In this document: one piece after another, positions 44,808 to 54,205 of the stretch | How positions within the stretch are numbered: the stretch's first letter is position 1 | Layout of the letters: every line of letters starts with the position of its first letter | Source: Symmachiella dynata | GTDB lineage: Bacteria > Planctomycetota > Planctomycetia > Planctomycetales > Planctomycetaceae | Assembly: GCF_007747995.1 (NCBI RefSeq) | Contig: NZ_CP036276.1 | Location: forward strand, 6,004,001-6,068,000 | Reading direction: 5' to 3' | DNA length: 64,000 nt | Notes under the pieces: model-generated | Database searches by the model: none | What the model was told of the DNA's origin: nothing | The model's input: only the letters and a program-made list of their open reading frames with translations | Made by a program: the position numbers and the translations under genes

Positions 44808-45902
44808 ATGGTGCGGAAACCGATCATCGGCGGCGACAATGACGATCAACATGACGTTCATGAGAATCAACTTAGCGAAGACAACAGCGGTGGGTTAGGG
44901 ACCCCGTTGTTTGACGAGGACGGCCTGGACGACCTTCGGCCTCAACGGCTGGCAGACGTCGTGGGGCAGCAGGCTGTCGTCGAACGGTTGCAGATCATGC
45001 TGAACGCTGCCCGCAAACGGGATGAGCCGCTCAGTCACCTGTTGCTGGACGGCCCTCCCGGCTTGGGTAAAACCACCTTCGCGACCGTGCTCCCCCGCGA
45101 ACTGGGCACGGAATGTCAAATCACCTCCGGGCCATCGCTCAGCGCCCCGAAAGACCTGTTGCCGTATCTGACCAATGCGAGTCACGGTTCGGTGCTCTTC
45201 ATCGATGAAATCCACCGCATGCCTCCGTCGGTCGAAGAATTTATCTATCCGGCGATGGAAGATTTTCGCGTGGACATCACTCTGGGCGAAGGGCTCAATG
45301 CGCGGACGATTAACATGAAGCTCAAACGCTTCACCCTGATCGGTGCCACCACACGGAGCGGCATGCTGACAGCGCCGCTGCGAGATCGTTTCATCAATCG
45401 TGAACACCTTGAGTTTTATACGGTCGAGGAACTGACGGAAATCGTCACCCGCAATGCGAAAAAGCTAAACGTCGAAATCACGCACGATGCTGCAATCGAG
45501 ATCGCTCGCCGCAGCCGGGGGACACCTCGCAACTCGAATAGCTTCCTCCGCTGGACACGGGATTTCGCCGATAGCGAAGCGGACGGCCGCATCTCCACCG
45601 AAGTAGCTGTCGAGGCTCTTAAAAAACGGGAAATCGATGTAACGGGTCTGGATCGCCAAGACCGCCGCTACCTGGAAACGCTGATCCGCGTCTTCGACGG
45701 CGGACCAGCCGGTGTGGCAGCGCTGGGACATAGCATGAACATCCCCCCCGATACGCTGGAAGATGAAATCGAACCGTTTCTGTTACGGAGCGGATTCATC
45801 AAACGTACCCCCCGCGGCCGGATGATCTCCCTATCCGCCTTCCAACACCTCGGCCTCGCCACCCCCGCAGACGACGGCACAGGACAAGCCAAACCATTCT
45901 AA
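44808..45902 (+). CDS. ruvB: Holliday junction helicase RuvB
   Basis: A 364-residue AAA+ motor of branch migration. Walker A is [12 protein letters not shown], Walker B is [10 protein letters not shown], sensor 1 is LIGATTRSG, the arginine finger lies in APLRDRFIN, and sensor 2 is the [11 protein letters not shown] region; the winged-helix end is [10 protein letters not shown]. The stretch after sensor 2 ([13 protein letters not shown]) differs from the usual IANRLLRRVRDFA. A 30-residue acidic extension precedes the core. The stop codon at 45900-45902 abuts a large palindrome. ruvA and ruvC lie apart from it. Confidence 0.95.
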   Translation: MVRKPIIGGDNDDQHDVHENQLSEDNSGGLGTPLFDEDGLDDLRPQRLADVVGQQAVVERLQIMLNAARKRDEPLSHLLLDGPPGLGKTTFATVLPRELGTECQITSGPSLSAPKDLLPYLTNASHGSVLFIDEIHRMPPSVEEFIYPAMEDFRVDITLGEGLNARTINMKLKRFTLIGATTRSGMLTAPLRDRFINREHLEFYTVEELTEIVTRNAKKLNVEITHDAAIEIARRSRGTPRNSNSFLRWTRDFADSEADGRISTEVAVEALKKREIDVTGLDRQDRRYLETLIRVFDGGPAGVAALGHSMNIPPDTLEDEIEPFLLRSGFIKRTPRGRMISLSAFQHLGLATPADDGTGQAKPF

Positions 45903-45903
45903 T

Positions 45904-46197
45904 GCGGCGGCACAGCCGCTTGGTGTGAGCTTCCGCTCAATTTGTATAGGCCGCTCCCGTTGGTCGCTGCGCGTTGAGAGGTGGTGAGGTGTTTCCGGGA
46001 GGGCGAAGCTCCTGCTGAGCCGCATCGTTGCGTTGGGCGTGATGCGGGAATCATTGAACAATTGACAGGTTACGGTAGCGCGCGGCTCGGCGGGAGCCTC
46101 GCCCTCCCGGGAATGCTGTATTCCCAAATCCCAGCGACCAACGGGAGCGACAATCGCCCCTCGAGCGGAAGCTCGCACCAAGCGGCTGTGCCGCCGC
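45904..46197. repeat. Large nested palindrome at converging gene ends
   Basis: Outer arms 45904-45969 and 46133-46197 are close reverse complements of the same type as those at 12104-12347. Inner arms 45995-46023 and 46079-46110 form a second palindrome of about 29 bp, of which 3218-3248 is another copy. The element begins one base after the ruvB stop and ends inside the stop codon of the Hsp70 gene. Confidence 0.85.
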
Positions 46198-47972
46198 TAG
46201 TTGGCGCGGACGTTGAATTCTAGTTTCCAGCGTCCGTCGTTGGTGGTGCTGACGCCCCACAGTTCGAACATTCCAAGCTCGGTGATTTTGGCGTGAAATT
46301 TGACGGGCACGTAGCCTTCGTCGGTCTCGGCGGATGCTGGTAATGTGGCTTCCAGTGGATCGGTTTCGGTGATTTCGTCGGTCGTCCAAGAGGCAATCAC
46401 GCTGCCTGGTTGGTCGTCGCGGCGCGTGGCGGAGCTGAAGAAGCGAAATTGCGCGGGCTGGCCGACGACCAAACCGATTTCGGCGGAAGGCACGTCGACT
46501 TCGGTGCCTTCTTCCATTCCCAGGGCAGCGACGCACAGTGCGCGTAAGGGACGGGGGACGCCGGGAATCGCCGGGCCGGAGGTCTCAATCCCGACGTAAT
46601 ACGCATGCGACGTCCCGCCGCGAATGCGAATGCCGCGGCCTTGTTTGGCGCGGGCATAGTAGGCAGCACCGCGCGCTACGGCGTAATCGAGATCGTGTTC
46701 ACCGTCGAGCAGCTTCGGCTTCACCTCGGACCAACCGGCGATGGTTTGTTGTAGGCGTTTGCGCAGCTCAGCCGCTTTGAAGACACCGCCGTTGAACAAC
46801 AGCCGTGTCGGCTGTACTGCTTCCCCGTCGCCCTGCGCGCTGAGGAATGCCGCCAAGTGCCGCGTTACTGCTGTGTCTGCTTCGAAAGGTAAACCGATTT
46901 CTTGAAATCCGGAGGTCGCCGCCGCTTGCGGTTTTTCTGTGATGTCGCACTTGGGGAAAAAACCGTCCAGTAGCAGCGACGCTGATTTTTTGCAGTCCAT
47001 GTCGATGGAGACGGTGCCGCCAATCAACTTACTGCCGCGCCCCAGCACAGTGACCGGATGCGTGTCGGGGCCCTCGGCGGCGAAGATTGTTTCTTTGGCG
47101 TTGCGACAGGCGTGCCATAAAGAGACGGACTGCCAAGCGTCGAGTTGGGTTCCTTTTTTTGCGAACTGGGCAGCCGCCTGATGCGCCAAGGCGAGGTCCA
47201 TGTTGTCGCCCCCCACCAACAGGTGATTGCCAACCGCGCGGCGCTCTAAGGTTAGCTCACCCTCCTCTTCGTTGACTTCAATTAACGTAAAGTCAGTCGT
47301 ACCACCACCGACATCGCACACCAATAGTATGTCGCCGACCGACAACTCTTTACGCCATGCATCACCGGCAGCGGCCAGATAGGCGTAGAGTGCCGCCTGT
47401 GGTTCCTCGAGCAGCACAAAGTCTTCGGGCAAACCGGCGGCCAAGGCTGCTTCGCGGGTCAAATCCCGCGCGCTGGCATCGAATGAGGCAGGTACCGTGA
47501 GTACGACGTGCTGCTGGGCTAAAGGGGCGTCGGGATGGGCGGTGTCCCAGGCGGCGACGAGATGGGCCAAGTATTGCTGTGCGGCGGAGACGGGCGAGAC
47601 CTTGGGAATGTCCTCCCCCGCACCCCACGGCAGGATGGGTTCGTGACGATCCACGCGATTATGGCAAAGCCAAGATTTCGCCGAGACGACGGTCCGCGTG
47701 GGGAGGTCGGCTGCCTGTTTGTGGGCCAATTCGCCAGTCGTTACGGCTGGGTGGTCCTCCCAGGGAAGTGCGAATGCTTTTCCGGATTTTTCCGTTTCGG
47801 TGGGGATGTAGAGAAACGATGGCAACGCTTTTTTGGCGTCCACGGTTCCGGCCGCCACGAGTTGCGGGATCGGTAGCAACTGGATCTCCGCATCCTCGCT
47901 ATCCAGTGAGGAATAGGCCAATACGCTGTTCGTGGTACCCAGGTCGATGCCAACGGCAAATTCAGTCGTCAT
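46197..47972 (-). CDS. Hsp70/DnaK-type ATPase, divergent
   Basis: A 591-residue chaperone-like ATPase. The actin-fold motifs are GIDLGTTNSVLAYSS, LTVPASFDASARD, CDVGGGTTDFTLIE, and the late LFNGGVFKAAELRKRL. The N-terminal ATPase is preserved but the C-terminal substrate part is short and unlike DnaK (RFFSSATRRDDQPG, ELWGVSTTNDGRWKLEF), as in the divergent Hsp70 subgroup of planctomycetes. In many genomes this form is followed by a second, larger Hsp70-like gene; none is seen here. Stop codon touches the large palindrome. Confidence 0.88.
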   Translation of the reverse strand: MTTEFAVGIDLGTTNSVLAYSSLDSEDAEIQLLPIPQLVAAGTVDAKKALPSFLYIPTETEKSGKAFALPWEDHPAVTTGELAHKQAADLPTRTVVSAKSWLCHNRVDRHEPILPWGAGEDIPKVSPVSAAQQYLAHLVAAWDTAHPDAPLAQQHVVLTVPASFDASARDLTREAALAAGLPEDFVLLEEPQAALYAYLAAAGDAWRKELSVGDILLVCDVGGGTTDFTLIEVNEEEGELTLERRAVGNHLLVGGDNMDLALAHQAAAQFAKKGTQLDAWQSVSLWHACRNAKETIFAAEGPDTHPVTVLGRGSKLIGGTVSIDMDCKKSASLLLDGFFPKCDITEKPQAAATSGFQEIGLPFEADTAVTRHLAAFLSAQGDGEAVQPTRLLFNGGVFKAAELRKRLQQTIAGWSEVKPKLLDGEHDLDYAVARGAAYYARAKQGRGIRIRGGTSHAYYVGIETSGPAIPGVPRPLRALCVAALGMEEGTEVDVPSAEIGLVVGQPAQFRFFSSATRRDDQPGSVIASWTTDEITETDPLEATLPASAETDEGYVPVKFHAKITELGMFELWGVSTTNDGRWKLEFNVRAN

Positions 47973-48059
47973 GGAATATCAATGCTTCAATTCAGGTGAG
48001 GACGTGCGTGCCGCGCATTCTAACGGGCTCGGGACGGCGTGCAAGAAACGCGCACCGTT

Positions 48060-48599
48060 TCAATTGGCCATCAATTCCAACACGCGGGCAAATGCACCAT
48101 AACTCCCGCCGCTGAAGAGAACAAACCGGACCAACTCCGGTCGCCCCTGCTGTTGCAGAAAGTCACGGACAACGGCCAGTGAAGTTTCGGCCGCTAGATC
48201 GATGGGATAACCATAGACGCCGGTGCTGATGGCGGGAAAAGCGATCGAGCGACAATTGTGCTCAACCGCTAGTTCCAGGCAGCGACGGTAGGCTCCGCCG
48301 AGCAAATCGGCCTCGTTCTGTCCGCCGCCCCGCCAGATCGGACCGACCGCGTGGAAGACAAACTTGGCCGGCAATCCGTAGGCTGCCGTGGCGACTGCCT
48401 CACCAGTGGGACAACCGTCGGGATAGGCTCGGTCTGTTTCCTGCATCAATTCCGGACCGGCGGCGCGGTGAATAGCACCGTCGACTCCGCCGCCGCCATG
48501 CAGCCCGCTATTGGCCGCGTTGACAATAGCGTCGACCTGCTGCGTGGTAATGTCCCCTTGCGCGAGTTCCAAGCGACTCTCACCGAATTGCACCAACAT
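48060..48599 (-). CDS. Macro domain protein (O-acetyl-ADP-ribose deacetylase type)
   Basis: A 179-residue macro domain binding ADP-ribose. Key loops are [34 protein letters not shown] and [15 protein letters not shown], matching the YmdB-type deacetylase. ATG 48599 gives the usual length, and a longer in-frame opening would run into the repeat element. It starts exactly 20 bp after the 93-bp element shared with the M3 peptidase gene. Confidence 0.92.
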   Translation of the reverse strand: MLVQFGESRLELAQGDITTQQVDAIVNAANSGLHGGGGVDGAIHRAAGPELMQETDRAYPDGCPTGEAVATAAYGLPAKFVFHAVGPIWRGGGQNEADLLGGAYRRCLELAVEHNCRSIAFPAISTGVYGYPIDLAAETSLAVVRDFLQQQGRPELVRFVLFSGGSYGAFARVLELMAN

Positions 48600-48618
48600 G
48601 ATTTTGAATTTCTCGACT

Positions 48619-48711
48619 ACAAGTAGTTTCAAAGCCCTCTGACGCGTCACGTAATCTCTTGTATTATAGATTCCTGAACAGGCGCAACCGGGTTTTGAAA
48701 CTGGTTCTAGG
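48619..48711 (-). promoter_or_regulatory. 93-bp leader element, copy 2
   Basis: Matches 23554-23646 in length and in both ends, with an 11-bp inverted repeat that keeps pairing through one G-T wobble (48626-48636 with 48691-48701). The divergent centre holds a perfect TATAAT on the minus strand (48663-48668). It ends 20 bp before the macro-domain start codon. Confidence 0.75.
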
Positions 48712-48746
48712 GAAGTCACCAGGGAAATGAAAAGGTACCCTGAACA

Positions 48747-50534
48747 CTACAGGCTTTCTAAAAACCGAACTAGATCTTTGAACTCTTGTGCCCCCAAGTC
48801 GCGATCCAATTGGTGCTGATGCTCGGTGAACACAGCTCCGAGCGTTGCGGCACGTTTGTCGTGAAAAAATCCTCGGCGTCGGCCGATACCGCGCAGGGAC
48901 GGTGGATTGAACTTTCGGTTGCCGACCTCATCGACCAGATCCACATCGAAGACTCCGCCAGTCGTATAAGTCACCGGCGGGACGTGGCACTGGATACAAA
49001 TCATCTCATGAAACAACGTCTGGCCGCGGGTGAGACTGGCTTCATCCGACGCATCGATTGTTTGCGGCCGTAAAGGGGGTGGCGGTTTGAGGGTCTGCAA
49101 GTAGGCGGCCAGATCGTTCACGTCTTCCCCGCTGGGAGGATCGCCGTGCAGCGTGGTGCGGATCGATTGATCGATTTGATCATGAAGTTCTTTCATGCTG
49201 CCATTCCAGGCCCACAGATCGGTTTGCGAGACGCCGAGTAAGGTTGGAATGCGCTTCGGGGCACCGTACGAACCGTCTCCTAATGTGTCAGCTGTTAATC
49301 CGTTTGTGTGTCCGTCGGTGTGGCAACTGTGGCAGCTCATCCAACTGTCGTGCGAAATACCGGCGTCAAAAAATAACAACTCGCCTCGTGTCTGCGGGGA
49401 TGGATCAGGTGACGGACCGAGGGAAATGTCTCGCACGGGTGGATCAGCGGCGGGGTCGATCACGGAAATGGAATCGGAAAGTGTGTTGGCCACGACCACC
49501 TCACCGGAATCGACGGTCGCGAGCAGGGCTGTGGGGCGTCGCCCCGTTTTGTAGCGCCGCATGTCGCGGCCAGCAAGATCGGTGATCGCCACTTCGCCCG
49601 TCCCGGCGAAGGCAATGGCTATGCGGCCTTTGTCCAGCAGGGCGATATCTGACGGGTCAGCCGCGCCATGGCCCACGTCTCCCAAACGGACAGCCCCCCG
49701 CCCGTCGAGCAAGTTGTCCATCGGCGACAACAACCGCTGGACTGAAATCGGGCGAGCGACGTTGTTGGAGAGCATCCCCCAGTGCAGATCGTTAAACGTC
49801 GCACGGGCCAACGGATTGAGTTGTTGATGCGTGATCAACACCGCATCTTGCGCGTGATTGAGTGTCAGGCCTTGTAAGTTGTGGGCGGGGAGGTCACGAA
49901 CGGATGCGACTTCGCCGGATTCGGCATCCACAACCGCAAGCTGTCCGCCGAAGGCGTCTGCGACAACCAGCATCCGGGCATCGCCGAGTAACAGCAGCTT
50001 TCGCGGCTCGAACGGTAACGCGACGGTTTTGAAGATTTGCAATTCGACATTCGAATCGTCGTGCGACGAGACACTCACAATCGACAGCCGCCGCGACCAC
50101 AGCGATGCGACGTAACAGCGCGTTGCGTCGTCGTTGAGAATCAATTCTACGGGAGACGGGCTAACGGGGAGGCGTGCGGTTTCCTGTAGTGCATCGTTGT
50201 CGTAGCGCAGCGCGATCAATTCATGACTCGCCTCGTCGGTGACTAATAGTTGTTTTCCACCGGGAAGAACGGCCAGGTCCGACAATTGTTTGCCCGCCGG
50301 AAACTCGTTGATCACGCTCCACGTGTCGGTGTTGAGCAGACTGACAGTGCCGCTACGACGGTTGGCAACGGCAAGCCGCGCTGCGTCATCAAGCCACCCC
50401 AAGGCGATGGGGCGGCGGAGCTGTGTGGGCAATGGGGGCGTGACTTCCTGTGGCTCCCCAGCCCAGGCAGGTATCAATGCGCTGAGAGTCAAAAAGGCGC
50501 TCAGGAAAATGCAGCGAGCATTCATATTCAGCAT
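48747..50534 (-). CDS. Exported beta-propeller and di-haem cytochrome protein
   Basis: A 595-residue exported protein. After the signal peptide (IFLSAFLTLSALIPAWA) comes a seven-bladed YVTN-type propeller (blades such as LAVLPGGKQLLVTDEASHE and VVVANTLSDSISVIDP). The C-terminal part is like cytochrome c peroxidase-type proteins with two haem motifs, CHSCH and CIQCH, and NPPSLRGIGRRRGFFHDKR. It is likely to take part in electron transfer or sensing at the envelope. ATG 50534 is chosen by position after AGGCC; the in-frame ATG at 50525 also works. Between it and the kinase is a 38-bp imperfect palindrome. Confidence 0.85.
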   Translation of the reverse strand: MLNMNARCIFLSAFLTLSALIPAWAGEPQEVTPPLPTQLRRPIALGWLDDAARLAVANRRSGTVSLLNTDTWSVINEFPAGKQLSDLAVLPGGKQLLVTDEASHELIALRYDNDALQETARLPVSPSPVELILNDDATRCYVASLWSRRLSIVSVSSHDDSNVELQIFKTVALPFEPRKLLLLGDARMLVVADAFGGQLAVVDAESGEVASVRDLPAHNLQGLTLNHAQDAVLITHQQLNPLARATFNDLHWGMLSNNVARPISVQRLLSPMDNLLDGRGAVRLGDVGHGAADPSDIALLDKGRIAIAFAGTGEVAITDLAGRDMRRYKTGRRPTALLATVDSGEVVVANTLSDSISVIDPAADPPVRDISLGPSPDPSPQTRGELLFFDAGISHDSWMSCHSCHTDGHTNGLTADTLGDGSYGAPKRIPTLLGVSQTDLWAWNGSMKELHDQIDQSIRTTLHGDPPSGEDVNDLAAYLQTLKPPPPLRPQTIDASDEASLTRGQTLFHEMICIQCHVPPVTYTTGGVFDVDLVDEVGNRKFNPPSLRGIGRRRGFFHDKRAATLGAVFTEHQHQLDRDLGAQEFKDLVRFLESL

Positions 50535-50638
50535 GTCTGTTTGGCCTAACAATTAGTCGACGGTCGGTTTTGTTTTTTTGAATCCCTTCAACAAAACCTC
50601 TTCCGCTTTTCTTCTTTTGTTGACATTCGCCAAAATCT

Positions 50639-50676
50639 CCGCTGATCATGTGGTATTGATCATACCGCATCAGCGG
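50639..50676. promoter_or_regulatory. Imperfect palindrome between kinase and propeller genes
   Basis: CCGCTGAT and ATCAGCGG flank a TGATCA-rich centre with two GTGGTATTGATCATACC-like halves. It could be an operator for the cytochrome gene or the terminator of the kinase gene upstream. Evidence is symmetry only. Confidence 0.4.
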
Positions 50677-50696
50677 TGATCAAGCGCTGCTGTGTC

Positions 50697-53600
50697 CTAC
50701 GTATCCTTATCAGCGGGTCGGGAGATGTCGTAGACGATGATCGTGCCGTTGCCTAACAGGCAGAGCAAACGCTGGCTATCGGCTGTGAACAGGACTTGAT
50801 CAATCCCATCCACTTCGGTGCCGAAATCAAACAACGGTTGACCGGTTTGGCAGTCCCACAGTTTCACCACTTGGTCATTGCCACCGGTGACAATCGTCTT
50901 GCCGTCCGGTGAAAACGCGACGGTCTTGATTTTATCGACATGGGCGATCACCGAGTACAGCTTCTCGCCGTTGTGAGCATTCCACAGTTTTAACGTTCGA
51001 TCATGGCTGACCGTGGCAATCAAATCGCCGCTCGGATGATAGGCACAGTCTGACAATGTGCTGGAGTGCTCATTCAAAGTAAAGAGTTCCTTGTTGTGAA
51101 CGATGTCTACAACAATCAGGTCATTCATTGTTCCGTATGCCAAGCGATCCCCATCGGGGGAAAACTCGATCGCGTGGCTTTGCGTGGCGGGAAAACGCTG
51201 GATTTCATCCGGCTGATCCAAATCGTAGATCTCGATGTAGTCCACGCTTGACCACCAAGCGGTGGCAATTTTTTGCCCGTCGGGCGAGACTGCTATACGT
51301 GGATCATCAAGCTCAGGAGAAATTGGCCACGAATGGATGAGCTGTTGTGAATCGAGATCAAACAGGCTTAATTTTTTCTTGTCGGTCGCCGCCATCCGGC
51401 GACCGTCCTTCGAGGTCCCGATCGACATCCAACGCGGTTGTGGGGTTGTAAAGGCGCTAGTCCCTTCGCGCCGGGCTAGATCGTATTGAATAATGTCTTT
51501 ATCAGCGAGATACAGCTGACTGTTTTTCCCGATCGCCATTTCTGTAACATTCAGTCCCGGTGTCGCGATCTTCCATTCAGCGGACTGTGGGTTGGTTGCC
51601 CACATGTTGATCACACCATCGAGTCCGCCGGAGACCAGTAAATTACTCCCAGTACTGACAGCCAACGCTTGAACGCGATCAGAGTGCGCTATCCAGTAGG
51701 GCATAATTTTCTTCTCTGACATCGAGTTCTCCTGACTGGCGCCTGCGGTCACCGGCCAAAGATGAATTGTCGCGCCGCGATCGCCGGTCGCTAGCCAATC
51801 GCCGTCGGCCAAGAACGTCACCGACTCCACACCATCGGGTTGGCTGCCCAGCTTTCGGTACTCCATGGTTTTTGTATCAATCAGGAACACTCCACCGTGG
51901 ACTGTGCAAGCGGCTATGTGGCGACCGTCTTGGGAATAGGCCACACACAACACACGTGAATCTTTGAGATCCCAGACAAATGGTTTTTCTTGTTGATTCT
52001 GCAGATCCCACAACCGCAAGGTGCGATCACTACTCGCGGAGGCCACATATCGACCGTCGGGAGAGACCGCAAGTTGTTCTGGATCCCGTTCGTGTCCGGC
52101 GAACTCTCCCAGTTTTTTGCCTGTGGTGCGATCCCACAGATAAATCATTTCGTCATCGCCGGAGGAAACGATCGCCGCATCATCAGGCAGATAATGCAGG
52201 CAGTACACCTCTCCATCATGTGCATCGATCGACTGCACTTGCATTCCATCAGAGACGTTCCAGGATTGGATACGGCCGCTGGAATCGGCAGTTGCAATCT
52301 CCGCTTGATCGCTGGTCCAACAGACGTAATTGGCGGATTCCGCCCCGGTCGGAATCGTGCGGACCTCCTGGCCCGTCTGCGTATCGAAGATGTAAATATT
52401 GCCGTCGCCGCAAGCGGCCGCCAAGAGCAATCCATCGGGAGAGGGTTGCACACAAAAAACGCCAGCAGGACAACTGATCGAAGCATGGCTGGGGAGTTCG
52501 ACGAGTCGGTTCATGTAATACCATTCAAAACCGGGCAGATCCTCCTCACTTTTCGCTGGATGATGATTATTCAATAAATCGACCGCCGAGGGAATATCTT
52601 CGCGGCGCAGCGCGTCGGCTGCGACCTTCATTTCTGAGACATACAGCAGCCGTTGCATGCGGTTGTTCGCTTGTTCTGCCCGCTCTCTTTGCAAATCGGC
52701 AGTTTCTGAGCGTTCGTCAGCAATTTTCCAGGCACGGTGCATTTCCAATGCCTGCCACGTACTGACGGCGATGCCTAGAATTAAACTCAATGCAATCGCA
52801 GCGGCGGACCCCAAAGCTGTCCGGTGCCGACGGGCAAATTTCCACAAGCGATACGAAGCCGAGGGAGGCCGCGCGGCGACCGGTTCATCGTTAAGAAACC
52901 GTTGCACATCGTCGGCAAATTCGCCCGCTGTTTGATACCGTCGCTGAGGATCTTTTTCGATCGCACGAACGATAATCCAATCCAAATCGCCAGTGAGGGT
53001 TTGGCCCAATCGTTTGCGATCCGTCCGGCGACATTCCAAAACGTCGGTCAACGTTCCTTCGTCCAACGTGTTAATGCGACTACTGGGGCGTAGCGGTTCG
53101 TCCTCGCGAATAATCCGCCGCATTTCGTCCTGAGTCGCTTGATACAAAGCCTGCCGGTCAAATGGCGTGGTGCCGGTTAATAGTTCGTACAGCAGGACGC
53201 CCAGCGCATAAATGTCGGTCCGAGTATCGACGTCCGCCCCGCCCCATTCCGCCTGTTCGGGACTCATATACAGCGGCGTCCCCACAAGCTGCGCGAACAA
53301 CGTATGTGCGGTCTCCTCACTACCTTCCTGATTGATTGCCTTGGCGACACCAAAATCAATGATCTTAGGAACGGGAGTTCCATCGTGATGTGTGACCATC
53401 ACGTTACTGGGTTTGATGTCGCGGTGAATAATCCCCTTTTGGTGCGCATGCTGGACCGCGTAGCAGACTTTGATGAATAGCCGCAAACGATCCCGCGCGC
53501 GCAGCTTGGCGTCATCGCAATAATCGGTGATCGGCTTGCCCTGCACCAACTCCATGACGAAATATGGTCGGCCCGATTCGGTTTCACCCGCATCAAAAAC

Positions 53601-54050
53601 ATGCGCGATGTTGGGGTGATCCATCATCGCCAACGCCCGTCGCTCGATTTCGAAACGGGCGATCACCTGCTTGGTGTCCATTCCTGGTTTGACAACTTTG
53701 AATGCCACCCGCCGCCTGACCGGTTGGGATTGATGGGCGATGTAGACGACGCCCATCCCGCCTTGGCCAATCTGCTCGGCCAACTGATAACCATCGACAA
53801 CGGTCCCCGTGAGATTGCCCATGGACTGCGATTTGCCGAGGGACGCCAAGATCGTTGGAGGTTTGTCGAAGTATCCCGACACGATCTTGTGAGCGGCAAG
53901 CAGTTCCTCAACGCGCGCTTGAAGCGAGGTGTTCTCCCCACAGGCATCACGCACGAATTGGTCCCATTGATCAGCCGGAATCTCATCAACGGCTCTTAGG
54001 AATATCTGTTGTGCGAGCGCGGACTCCGAATCGTCCAGCGGATCTGCCAT
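50697..54050 (-). CDS. Ser/Thr protein kinase with WD40 propeller
   Basis: A 1117-residue membrane kinase. Residues 90-360 are a Pkn2-type kinase: G-loop QIGQGGMGVVYIA, Lys118 in VAFKVV, HRDIKPSN (209-216), and IDFGVAK (231-237). A membrane helix follows at about 430-455 and a helical stretch links it to 13 or so WD40 repeats (SPDGRYVASASSDRTLRLWD, FSPDGKTIVTGGNDQVVKLWD). The planctomycete pattern places the propeller outside and the kinase inside. ATG 54050 has GGAGAG at about 8 bp; the ATG at 54140 has none. Substrates are not known. Confidence 0.93.
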   Translation of the reverse strand: MADPLDDSESALAQQIFLRAVDEIPADQWDQFVRDACGENTSLQARVEELLAAHKIVSGYFDKPPTILASLGKSQSMGNLTGTVVDGYQLAEQIGQGGMGVVYIAHQSQPVRRRVAFKVVKPGMDTKQVIARFEIERRALAMMDHPNIAHVFDAGETESGRPYFVMELVQGKPITDYCDDAKLRARDRLRLFIKVCYAVQHAHQKGIIHRDIKPSNVMVTHHDGTPVPKIIDFGVAKAINQEGSEETAHTLFAQLVGTPLYMSPEQAEWGGADVDTRTDIYALGVLLYELLTGTTPFDRQALYQATQDEMRRIIREDEPLRPSSRINTLDEGTLTDVLECRRTDRKRLGQTLTGDLDWIIVRAIEKDPQRRYQTAGEFADDVQRFLNDEPVAARPPSASYRLWKFARRHRTALGSAAAIALSLILGIAVSTWQALEMHRAWKIADERSETADLQRERAEQANNRMQRLLYVSEMKVAADALRREDIPSAVDLLNNHHPAKSEEDLPGFEWYYMNRLVELPSHASISCPAGVFCVQPSPDGLLLAAACGDGNIYIFDTQTGQEVRTIPTGAESANYVCWTSDQAEIATADSSGRIQSWNVSDGMQVQSIDAHDGEVYCLHYLPDDAAIVSSGDDEMIYLWDRTTGKKLGEFAGHERDPEQLAVSPDGRYVASASSDRTLRLWDLQNQQEKPFVWDLKDSRVLCVAYSQDGRHIAACTVHGGVFLIDTKTMEYRKLGSQPDGVESVTFLADGDWLATGDRGATIHLWPVTAGASQENSMSEKKIMPYWIAHSDRVQALAVSTGSNLLVSGGLDGVINMWATNPQSAEWKIATPGLNVTEMAIGKNSQLYLADKDIIQYDLARREGTSAFTTPQPRWMSIGTSKDGRRMAATDKKKLSLFDLDSQQLIHSWPISPELDDPRIAVSPDGQKIATAWWSSVDYIEIYDLDQPDEIQRFPATQSHAIEFSPDGDRLAYGTMNDLIVVDIVHNKELFTLNEHSSTLSDCAYHPSGDLIATVSHDRTLKLWNAHNGEKLYSVIAHVDKIKTVAFSPDGKTIVTGGNDQVVKLWDCQTGQPLFDFGTEVDGIDQVLFTADSQRLLCLLGNGTIIVYDISRPADKDT

Positions 54051-54205
54051 GCCCAATCTCTCCCCCCACTGGTCACCTAGACTTGCCAGACCAGCCAGCG
54101 ATGACGACTGAGCGACCGCACGACATCGCTGTTGGCACAACGAATCTCAATCGTACTGCACAATTTGGGCCGTCACAATGCTGTTTGGCGGGGAGGGAGA
54201 ATGCG

